In this document: in pieces, positions 55,838-64,000 of the stretch
How positions within the stretch are numbered: the stretch's first letter is position 1
Layout of the letters: every line of letters starts with the position of its first letter
Source: Schistosoma haematobium
Lineage: Eukaryota; Platyhelminthes; Trematoda; Strigeidida; Schistosomatidae
DNA: 64,000 nucleotides
Direction: 5' to 3'
Assembly (NCBI RefSeq): GCF_000699445.3
Contig: NC_067197.1
Location: forward strand, 6,764,152-6,828,151
The notes under the pieces: generated by a model
Databases searched by the model: none
Told to the model about the DNA's origin: nothing
Seen by the model: only the letters and a program-made list of their open reading frames with translations
Program-made: the position numbers and the translations under genes

Positions 55838-56455
55838 CATCCTTTTCATATCTGCTTCCATTTAACGACGTAATGTGTTCTTTGGCCTTCCTCTTTTCCG
55901 ATTCCCTTCAGGATTTCAAGTTGGGGCTTGCTTCGTGATGCAGTTTGGTGATTCCCTCACTGTGTGTCATATCCTCCTCCATCGTCTTTTCCTAATTTCC
56001 TAATCATCTAGAAGTTGGTTTGTTCTCTCCCACGGTAGGTTGTTTTTTATGGTATCCGGCCACTGGATGTTGAATAGCTTGCGTAGACAGCTATTTATAG
56101 ATACTTGTACCTTCTTGGTGACGGTTGTAGTAGTCCTACACATTTCAGCTCCATACCGTAGAACTGTGTTGACGTTTGTATTGAAGATTATGACTTTGAT
56201 GTTGGTTAACAGACAGTTGTTTTGAGTTCCATATTTTCTTCAGTTGTAGAAATGCGGCCCTTGCTTTGCCAATCCTCGATTATGCTTCCCAAGTATGTGA
56301 AGGATTCTACATCTTCCAGAGTTTCGTCATCAAGTGTGATTGGATTGGTGTTCTCCGTGTTGTATTTGACGACCTTAGTTTTCCTCCTGTGTATGTTGAG
56401 GCCTACTGATGTAGAGGCTGCTGCCACACGAGCTGTCTTCAACTACATTTGTTCG
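55838..56455 (-). mobile_element. RTE-1-related LINE fragment, divergent subfamily
   Basis: Minus frame 56206-56442 reads VAAASTSVGLNIHRRKTKVV, NPITLDDETLEDVESFTYLG, and SII, the same order as the RTE-1 copy at 42333 but clearly diverged. Frameshifts downstream. Confidence 0.8.
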
Positions 56456-56675
56456 TGTACAAACTAGGAATCCCAGATATAACTCAATTTAACCAAGAAG
56501 AACTATATAAGAGCACGAACGAATGTATTGTACTTGGAATTTGAAGTCAGGCAGTCATCAAGTACAAAGTAAATCATTAGTTCATACAAACACCACAAAA
56601 ACTTATCAACACAATGCATATCTTATGTAATTTTTGTTTTGTTTATTAAAATGCATATTCATTGTTTATTCAATT

Positions 56676-56983
56676 AGTGTTTTTGGTAAGGCTATAATTT
56701 ATGGACGACCTTTGACCGACGCCAGACTGACCTTGAGAGTGTCCACCTAATAACCAGGACCAAATGAGCGTTATAAACAAGTGCATAAGGAATTATAATT
56801 ATAATTTACAGTTGATGATTAAGGTTAAGAATTAGATTTCGGGTTTTCATCACGAGCTGATATCAGTTATAATACCAACGCTCTATTTATCCGAATGAAT
56901 GAATGGATTTTGCGTCAAAATCCGAGATCTGTTATCTTATACGTGATTGGTTCGTTCATAAATTATGGTCTCACAGTGTTTTT
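56676..56983. mobile_element. TIR element J, copy 3, with 9-bp target duplication
   Basis: Element 56685-56974 with terminal inverted repeats (56685-56707 and 56953-56974) is flanked by exact AGTGTTTTT copies (56676-56684, 56975-56983). 290 bp and non-coding. A 9-bp duplication with TIRs suggests the Mutator superfamily. Confidence 0.82.
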
Positions 56984-57484
56984 CGATAATTAAAATACCC
57001 ACACATAAACTGCCAATTCTAATTAGATAGTGTTTTATTCTTTCACAAACAAGAATTAATGTTGACTAATTCATGTTGTAGTGTCGGTTACTATGTCAAG
57101 ACCACATAGCTTATTCTAGATTCTGGACAAATCAATTTATCTATTCTACTAAAGCTACATTTTAACATTGTTAATTATTCACTTATCAACCTTGACTGTT
57201 TTTATATGAGCGTATATTTGTACATTTCTTATCTTATTCATCACATGCATGTAACTTATTTTTGACTTTAATTATTGATTCACACTTGATTAAACTGTGT
57301 TGGCTCATACGCCTTCTTTATTGCGTGAGATTTTGCTTCGCTCTCTTCTTTTATCTTCGTCCCACTGATTGTATGTTTTAATCAACGTATTCAAAACTTT
57401 CTTCTCATATTTGATTTATTTAATTCAGTTGCTCACTAACGCGATTCAATTTGATAGTTATATAGAAAGATTGGCAACATGTCT
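56984..57484. other. No recognised feature
   Basis: AT-rich DNA. Confidence 0.4.
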
Positions 57485-57659
57485 ATACTTCGATAACCAC
57501 AACTGATTGATCACTGGGTGGTGATCAATGTCATGCGTGTCTATTCCTTATTATTAGTGCAGATCAAATGCTATCGACCATGTTGCAATGTGGCCACCAG
57601 CCTAGGTGACTCGACATTGCGTGCACTATTGTGAGATTAGACGGTGGTTGGAGGTAGTC

Positions 57660-57715
57660 GACAGGAAACCCTGCATCCGAGTTTCGTGCTACTTGGCACT
57701 CGTCAGCAAGGTGTA
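57660..57715 (-). ncRNA. Hammerhead ribozyme, HHR-C, cleavage base mutated
   Basis: Minus core CTGACGA and GAAA present with perfect GTGC/GCAC stem II, but the cleavage site reads GATG instead of GGTC, putting G at position 17, which should block cleavage. Confidence 0.75.
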
Positions 57716-57857
57716 CCTGTAATCTTGAGGGAACTGGTGCTCTCTGGCGGATTCGATCCCGGGCCGCAGATAGCTCAGTGGTAACATCTCTGACTGTGAA
57801 GCTGGGTGACACGGGATTGAATCCGCCAGGGAGCATCAGTTCCCTCAAGATCACAGG

Positions 57858-57912
57858 TACATCTTGCTGACGAGTGCCAAGCAGCACGAAACTCGGGTCC
57901 AGGGTTCCCTGT
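57858..57912 (+). ncRNA. Hammerhead ribozyme, HHR-C, core intact
   Basis: CTGACGA (57867-57873), GTGC/GCAC stem II, GAAA (57888-57891), stem III ACTC/GGGT with wobble, C17 at 57899, stem I CTTG/CAGG. Confidence 0.8.
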
Positions 57913-58154
57913 CGACTACCTCCAACCACCATCTAATACTTCGATAACAATCATTCATACGATCGAAGTGGAATCAGATCTTGGGCCACTAGAATATTTA
58001 TATAGATTAAACATTGTTTAAGTACTTTTACATTAATTAAACATTCTAATCATTCAATTCAAAACTATTAATTGAACTAAACCATATTAGTATAATGGAA
58101 ATTATAATAATTTTTAACAAATAGAAATGTTGACTGATAATTTCCATTTAAACA

Positions 58155-58414
58155 TTGAAAATTAAAAACACGAAGTTCAGCAGATACGGGAACATTTTCC
58201 AGTTTGGTTCTACATGGGCGAGAGGAAGGCTGTTAGAAGTTCTGTACTTGAATACATCATTGACTGTAATCATACTACGGATCCACATGTTGATTTTAAG
58301 GTTGTATATACGATTCGTTCAAATCTACCCAGATTTCTTCGTAAACAACTAAAAATATCCGAAGCTCTTACTATCCATAAGCGCAAGCCAGAACTATGCG
58401 CACAAAAGAAGTAA
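58155..58414 (+). mobile_element. PLE-2 fragment, C-terminal GIY-YIG end
   Basis: The frame from about 58163 reads EVQQIREHFPVWFYMGERKA then VRSSVLEYIID and LKISEALTIHKRKPELCAQK, colinear with PLE-1 (SEHLPSWL, IRSSVLSHLID, LLHIAEAIGIRTNKPSLCVQ). It ends at TAA and is followed by a (TTA)n run. Clearly a different PLE family, 5'-truncated before the reverse transcriptase. Confidence 0.85.
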
Positions 58415-58445
58415 GTCTTATCGTTATCGTTACCTTGACCCTAAA

Positions 58446-58481
<36 letters not shown>

Positions 58482-58639
58482 TGAATCCCCCCTAGACTTA
58501 TGTCTCGTATTCTCATCATTTTACTCATTAGTACTCATCATATCACTTTATTTATTTTTATACCTCTATGACCTTTAATTGTTTTAACGAAAATATTTTA
58601 GTCATCTAACTACATTCATTTTATAATTTGTTTCAGAAG

Positions 58640-59240
58640 GGGTTTTGTGGAGATTGTAGTAATTTCAATAACTGAGATCATGAGTCAGTTGAAGCTAGAC
58701 CACCATCGTAAATCTGGAGGCATTATTGTGGGACTCCTCAATGGTGCGCATCCACAACCCCGCTCCTCGAGATTCGAACCTAGGACTTATCGGTTTCGTG
58801 GGCGGACACTTTACCTCTAGATCACTGAGCCGGCACTAAACGGTGTTAATGTCTAACATCAACTAATCCACGAAATTGAGCGATACGTCCGCCATTGTCT
58901 TCAGTGAGTTATTATCTCACAGCAGACACGGTTGAACCCCACTGGTCACTGCTTTTCAGTAGAATTCCAGGAAATACCTCTTGAATCCAGTCACTAGTGA
59001 GCATTTGTTGATTAATATCATAAGGGTTTTTTTATTGATATTGTAGTAATTTTAATAGTTGAGATCGATACCGATAAGTCCTGAGTTCGAATCTTGCGAG
59101 GCGGGGTCGTGGATGAGCACTGGTGAGGAGTCCTGCAATAGGAGGAAACGGCCGTCCAGTGTTTCCAGGTCTACCATGATGGTCTAGCTTAAATTTTCTC
59201 ATGATTTCAACTATTGAGATGATTAAAATCTCTACAAAAC
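58640..59240. mobile_element. HHR-B head-to-head pair
   Basis: A long minus unit (58640-59030) with damaged ribozyme, head and upstream tail; a second minus tail (59035-59068); then plus B box, ribozyme (59115-59165) and tail. The plus ribozyme reads GTGAGGA (C3 lost) but keeps GAAA, ACGGCCGT and CACTG/CAGTG. Confidence 0.8.
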
Positions 59241-59244
59241 CCCT

Positions 59245-59600
59245 TTTGATAATGATCTCAATGATTAATCGAAATTATTATAAAAAATATAAATTTATAT
59301 CCATAATGTTTTAAAAATAAAAATCAATTTCATTACATAGTTTCAGATGCTTTGTGTGTTCAGACCAATGATGAAGTTGGATTAGGTAGAACTTTAATTT
59401 ATATTCTGTTTTAGTTTTTGTCTTTTTCTAAGCGACAGTTTCGTTTTCATTATACTTCCAATTCATCAATTAAGGTGATTGAAGAAAGCTTATAATTTAC
59501 CATGTGTTATATAGTTTGGGATGTTTTTTCTCAATTATAAAATGTATCTGGTCGTTGTTTTGAACTGTATTATAAGAGAAATTAATTTAAGATTCATATT
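59245..59600. other. No recognised feature
   Basis: AT-rich DNA. Confidence 0.4.
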
Positions 59601-59602
59601 TG

Positions 59603-59797
59603 AGATGGTGGAGAAGATTTGTAGCTCAGATGGATGATTCTGATGAAGTTTTGTTCTCTGAGATGGATGGTTTGGTCGTGGAGCTTTCATCGTTTGTTCA
59701 TCATTAGCACAAACTTCAGGTGATATCATTCAGAAGTACGATGAAAGTTTCACAACCAAACCATTTAGCTCAGAGAACAAAACTCCATCAAAAAGAT
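59603..59797. repeat. Foldback repeat D, copy 3
   Basis: The left arm carries GGTTTGGTCGTGGAGCTTTC and the right arm CGATGAAAGTTTCACAACCA, imperfectly complementary; flanking phrases as in copies 1 and 2. Confidence 0.75.
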
Positions 59798-60194
59798 TTA
59801 TATTTCTCTATATCATGTCACAAAAAAGTATATCGACAAAGCAGTATAAGATGCTAATCGTGTCATTAGTTTTCAACATTTCAACAGTGAGTACTCGTAA
59901 CTCAATCTTTAGTCGAGCCCAACACCTTCAAAGCTAGTGGGAAGCAGGATACTTCTAGACTACTAAATCAAAGCTCAACTTATTCGCACTAATGAGAATA
60001 TTCAAATCGCAAAGAAAAATGGTTTAATTCTTCCCAGTGTTTTCAATGATTTTGAAATTCATTTCTCTTTGTTACAAGAATGATCTTTAGATCGCAGAAA
60101 TCTCATTACACTAAATGTTTAAGTAAATACTATTTTATAGATTTGACAAGTTGACAAATTTTTTATCTGATTAGTCAGTGTGTAAGGATAAATG

Positions 60195-60290
60195 TCCTTA
60201 GTGCAGATCGAATTCCATCTATCAAGTTATGATATGACTATTAGTTTAAGTAACTCGAAATTGCCTACATTTTATACGATTGGAGAGAGT
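60195..60290 (-). mobile_element. Decayed HHR-C tail
   Basis: AGTGCAGATCGAATTCCATC through GTAACTCGAAATTGCC matches the HHR-C tail. Confidence 0.55.
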
Positions 60291-60660
60291 TGTCGGGATA
60301 CTCTGACCCATAGACTATTATTATGTGATTTACCGTTCTTGAGTTATGCCCAGTTTATTAATTACAGTCTCTCACATTCGCAGCCCCTTTTGGCTAAATC
60401 GTTTACAAATGTTATTTCTTATTTTATGGTACGGTGTGGTATATTTGCTTTGTATATAAACCCAGTATGTTTGAAATACATGGTTCATATGGCAGAGGCT
60501 GAGGTTGATGTTCTGGACTCCAGCAGGCAGGGCTAGGCAAGAAGAAGGACTGATAAAGATTCTAGACTGCTCATACGGGTTTTATGTGTCATTGGTTTGG
60601 TCGATAAATCATTGTTCTCTAATTGGCCGTATCATTAGGACACAAGATCACAAATTATAA
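60291..60660. other. LTR-like segment, tentative
   Basis: Begins TGTCGGGATACT, has TATATAAACCC at about 60452-60463 and a GC-richer block CAGAGGCTGAGGTTGATG near 60494. It could be a solo or partial LTR, but no duplication or primer-binding site is established. Confidence 0.3.
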
Positions 60661-60894
60661 GAGATAGCATTGAAATTTTGTTGACGAGGATCAACTACTA
60701 CAAAACCTAGGTCCACTGTCTTATGCCAAATATATCCAAACATCTTATTCAATTTGTATACATCGGAGATATATCGCACAGTGATCTTAAATGCTGTTAG
60801 AGGTATGAGGGCGGTTATCACTACCCGGTCGCCCACATTGTGGAAGGGTTCCTCTATAGGTACCTGAAAACACAATTAGATTAAAGGTGGTTTT

Positions 60895-61335
60895 GGTGAC
60901 CTGAGAGCGTGACTGCAGTGCCCAACGGTCAACTGATTGTGATCGGTCATACACCACATTTTTGTAGGTAATTCTAATGTTAGCTCCGTAGTTGTTGAGA
61001 CCTTACCGCCAGACACAGTTATCCGTGGAATAAGGTGAGGTGTGCATTTTTAGGGTCGATCTATTCTAACCCCACCCCTTCTTGTGGGAAGACAGCATCG
61101 CTGTTATGCTGGTTGTCTGAAGGAAACACCATACTGCTGTCACACCTCTGTACAGTCAGTAGTACGACTTCGCCCTCTGACCTTGGTTTTGTTGATTTTA
61201 GTCTTACCGCTTTTCAACCGACCTGTCTGTCATGGTAGGATCTTGAGGAACAATTGTCCAGCTAGTATAGCTCTATTGGTTCATCATGATAGGCAAGCTC
61301 GATCACCACATCAAGGTAGCAACAACGGTCGGGCA
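60895..61335. repeat. Dispersed repeat I, copy 2
   Basis: Matches 13155-13610 with the same conserved 67-codon frame (61035-61238). Confidence 0.7.
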
Positions 61336-61675
61336 AATATATATAATCCTCTCTTTCTGTCAGTTATTTTATCTATAACAAAGAAAAGTCTTATTGAAAC
61401 TTATTTTCTGGTTTATACATGTGAATAGTCTAAAGTTTTCACTGATTTATTTTATTCATTGATTCATTGATTTCTGCATTAATTTTATGCTACTCTAGAG
61501 AATAATAATTTTTCATGCTCAAACTGTAACTAACGATTGAAATAAACCAGATTTACATTAAAATATGAATAGAGAAAAATAAAAAAATTTTTTTTTACTC
61601 ACCTAATTACATAATAAATAAACAATGAAAGTGAGTACTGAGAGTGATTTAAAAAGATAATCATTCAAATTAAAA

Positions 61676-62160
61676 CACGAAGTTCAGCGAAGGGATCTCT
61701 TTTCAACGAATTTATAATCAAGCTATACAATCGTACTAATTCCATGAGGAAATGTGAACACAATTAACCAAGATGTTGTTAGAATCAATATACTCACATA
61801 TACATATATAAGATATCGTTTCGATTAAAGGTACACTAGTGAACAGAGAGTTAACATCAAGCGAGAACATGTGTTTTTCAAAAGTATTAACGTCCTTAAT
61901 ACGATCAATAAATTGAAAAGTATCATGATGAATAGAATATTTAGATACTTGCCTTCTAACTGGTTCCAGTTTTTCAGCTAACCATTGGGCGATTCGATTC
62001 ATTTCTTTATTACCTTTATAAGAATTTAACAACCTATTGATTAGTTCAGTAATAATATAGATGTTGGTAATGTTTAAGAATATCTCTTTTAGTAATGAAA
62101 GTTATATTATCCTAGAAGAGGAGTTCTCAATGTTGTTTATCATACTGAGAATCCTTTAGT
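61676..62160 (-). mobile_element. PLE-2 fragment, reverse-transcriptase part
   Basis: Minus frame 61736-62032 reads NRIAQWLAEKLEPVRRQ, then MFSLDVNSLFTSVPLIETIS, matching PLE-1 around KTAKWLVRIL and SLDVASLFTNVPLTETID (RT motif A, Asp kept). Just left, 61676-61700 in plus orientation repeats ACACGAAGTTCAGC, the start of the fragment at 58155, so an inverted junction lies here too. Confidence 0.8.
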
Positions 62161-62490
62161 TTTAAAATGGACAAACATTGTTTAGGTGCCGTTTCGGAAA
62201 TATTGAGTTAGTTGATTTAATTGGAAAGCTTTTGTTATCGTTTTGATCCACATTTTCAGTGTCTAATTTATATAGAAACAACTGATTTCATTATTGTGAA
62301 AGATCTTGTTTTCATCTGATTGTCATCATAGATTTCATTATTTTCACATGTACTTGTGTTCTCTTGTTGATTACTTTTTGATTGTATTACGACAGATTGA
62401 CTAATAAAAGTTGGTATTTGTTACAAATCCATATCAAAAGAGATGTTGAAAACAGAAAAGTAGTGATATACATATGTTCTGAAAGAGGTG
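62161..62490. other. Possible upstream PLE-2 remnant or unique DNA
   Basis: No clear protein similarity; AT-rich. Confidence 0.3.
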
Positions 62491-62830
62491 GAAACTTCCA
62501 CGTACCTCGATAACATCACCGATAAACAAAGATCCGGTGCAGAAGTAAAGGCGAGAATTGGAAAAGCAAGAACAGCATCCCTACAATTGAAAAACATATG
62601 AAACTCAAAACAACTTTCAATCAATATCGAAGTCAGATTCTTCAATACGAACGTCAAGAGGGTTCTACTATATGGAGCTGAAACTTCGAGAACTACTACA
62701 ACCATCATCATGAAGGTACAAATATTTTTAAACAATTGTCTACACAAGATACTCAACATTGTTTGCTCGGATAGCATCAGCAACAGTCTACTGTGGGAGA
62801 GAACAAACCAGCTTCCAGTTTTGAAATTAA
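62490..62830 (+). mobile_element. RTE-1-related LINE fragment
   Basis: The plus strand reads, with a stop in NIWNSKQ (TGA for TGG), a divergent RTE-1 segment: VKARIGKARTAS-, [19 protein letters not shown] and a terminal LLWERTNQLPV. RT core absent. Confidence 0.8.
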
Positions 62831-63054
62831 CGACTGATTGCGTAACCACTTGACAATTGTAACAAGTAGAATCAAATTAATATATAAACATTAATATAAT
62901 TACGTATGAGGTGAATATTAGAAGACGAAGAAAGGGGAAAATTGTAAAAAAAATTGATGAAAGTTATTTGATAAACATTCAGTTATCAAAGTAAAGAAAG
63001 GCTAATCATACTTTCATTCTGGATACATAATTAAGATTGAAAATGTTTGGTAGA

Positions 63055-63585
63055 AATTATATCTGCGAAACAGACTTCTAATGAATTCTAGTGAGAAGCC
63101 ATGACTAGTAGAGTTTAATCCGTGTCTAGTGTGAAATAGTTATCAACTTCAGATGGTGGATGAAGAGTTGCACAAAATTATGGATCGATTGAAGTTAGAC
63201 ATTAACACCACTGAATCCTGAATTAGTAATCCAGAAGTTAAGTATTCGTCCTCGAGAACGAAGTTCCTGAATTTGACTCCAGTCAGTCACTAACAACGTG
63301 AAACTTCGTACTCACGTACGTACATCAGTTCGAGTTGCCATACCACATTAGCACAGAGATGCAGTCATCAATTCAAATCCCTTAGTGGTAAAGGTAGTAA
63401 GAGTATAAGCAGTAATCGGAAACATTAGGGTTTGAAGATGTTATTCAAGGATTCGACTCCACTTAGTACACTGTCATAGATTTGCACTACTGAGGAGTCC
63501 CATAGTATGACAACATTTCCATCCATTACTTCCAGATTTTCACTGACTGTCTAGCTTAGATTGACACATGAATTCAACTTTGAAA
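63055..63585 (+). mobile_element. HHR-B retroposon interrupted by an RTE-2 end
   Basis: Plus unit with tail, TTAGACATTAACACCACTGA, head up to the B box (63271-63281), then resumption at 63451 through a ribozyme with CTGAGGA but a broken GAAA (ACAACA) and tail. Confidence 0.8.
63271..63461 (-). mobile_element. RTE-2 3' end inserted in the HHR-B head
   Basis: Insert 63282-63450 (169 bp) with GTCAGTCA tail, flanked by ATTTGACTCCA (63271-63281) and ATTCGACTCCA (63451-63461), 10 of 11 identical. Interior matches 17620-17845 reversed. Confidence 0.82.
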
Positions 63586-64000
63586 ATGCAATGAAGATGA
63601 TTTTCTTTTAATAATTTTTTGAATAGATTACTTATATTCATTCTATGAAACATTAACTATTATCTATTTGATTTTACCAATAATAACAGTGCTTAACATA
63701 AAATTCTTATTGTTATTTACTTAACTTGTATGAAAACCTTGTTTTTCTTTCAATAAAAATGACCAAAACTTCTTCTAATGTATTGAATATAATGAGAAGA
63801 GTAGAAGTGGTAAATGAACAACAACAACAAACAAAACACACACACACACACGCACAACAACGACAACAACAGTAACAACAAACAGACTATATAGTAACAT
63901 GAATGTTTATCTAATGAAGAGTACTAGAAACAAAATATTTCATGTTAATTTCCTGGAACAAGTGTCTTAAAAAAGAAAAAAAACAAACAAACAAACGAAG
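63586..64000. other. AT-rich stretch with CAA and AC runs
   Basis: (CA)n near 63835-63852 and CAA runs; no gene. Confidence 0.6.

Larger units (their letters stand above)
57485..57948. mobile_element. HHR-C foldback retroposon with 13-bp target duplication
   Basis: Element 57498-57935 lies between exact ATACTTCGATAAC copies (57485-57497, 57936-57948). A minus HHR-C (57498-57774: tail, ribozyme, B box) meets a plus HHR-C (57775-57935: head from GATAGCTCAGTGGTAAC, ribozyme, end). The heads are in the middle and the 3' parts face outward. Confidence 0.92.

Noticed and set aside
57776..57840. Possible tRNA gene (GATAGCTCAGTGGTAAC..GGATTGAATCC)
   Set aside because: It has A- and B-box-like motifs but no convincing cloverleaf or acceptor pairing, and it recurs as the head of HHR-C. 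It is a tRNA-derived SINE head.
60192..60536. 114-codon plus frame as a gene
   Set aside because: It begins in an HHR-C tail and crosses into an LTR-like segment; no domain is recognised.
63810..63890. CRISPR-like regularity in CAA/CAC runs
   Set aside because: Simple microsatellites without spacers; the sequence is eukaryotic.

Overview
The window looks like repeat-dense nuclear DNA of a blood fluke (Schistosoma). The main reasons are: several copies of a Sm-alpha-type retroposon that carries a hammerhead ribozyme (HHR); RTE-type LINE ends with tetranucleotide tails; a Penelope-like element (PLE); and AT-rich, microsatellite-rich DNA between them. I found no intact host protein-coding gene. 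The only recognisable host gene trace is a broken histone H2A copy (38873-39090, minus).

Family names used here are mine. HHR-A (Sm-alpha-like), HHR-B and HHR-C are three short retroposon families. Each has a tRNA-like head (A and B boxes) followed by a type I HHR. Their ribozymes share one fold but differ in sequence: stem II is GUCC/GGAC in A and B and GUGC/GCAC in C, and stem III is an almost loop-free palindrome whose sequence differs in each family. At least 15 copies in the window keep all catalytic core bases. PLE-1 (9915-12829) has an 804-codon open frame with reverse transcriptase and GIY-YIG domains, an HHR at its right end, an inverted copy of that end at its left edge and an 11-bp direct repeat outside. 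PLE-2 is a second family, seen as two fragments. RTE-1 (SR2-like) and RTE-2 are LINE families present as 3' ends with (GTAA)n and (GACT)n tails. One further LINE 3' end resembles the CR1/jockey group. F is a roughly 300-bp repeat linked to (ACT)n. J is a 290-bp TIR element with one clear 9-bp target duplication. D, L and N are foldback repeats. G, H, I and K are dispersed repeats of unknown class.

Layout. 1-9.7 kb: decayed HHR-B and HHR-C copies, an H and a K copy, and low-complexity DNA. 9.7-12.84 kb: PLE-1 inside an F copy. 12.84-24.8 kb: I, HHR-A, HHR-B, RTE and LINE copies. 24.8-34.7 kb: foldback L, HHR-B and HHR-A copies (one a tandem dimer), J1 and RTE ends. 34.7-45 kb: a long repeat-poor AT-rich stretch, then HHR-C, RTE-2, HHR-B, the H2A pseudogene, foldback D and RTE-1. 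45-54 kb: F, foldback N, an RTE-1 copy with an expanded GC-rich tail, J2, a 933-bp CTA array and three tandem F copies that hold two young HHR insertions with target duplications. 54-64 kb: HHR-A, K, RTE-1, J3, an HHR-C foldback with a 13-bp duplication, PLE-2, HHR-B, D and I.

How the parts fit. Many HHR loci are head-to-head inverted pairs with ribozyme-bearing 3' ends facing outward. PLE-1 has the same architecture. This suggests, as inference, that short HHR retroposons and PLEs share a copying mechanism, possibly with the PLE enzyme acting in trans on ribozyme-processed RNA.
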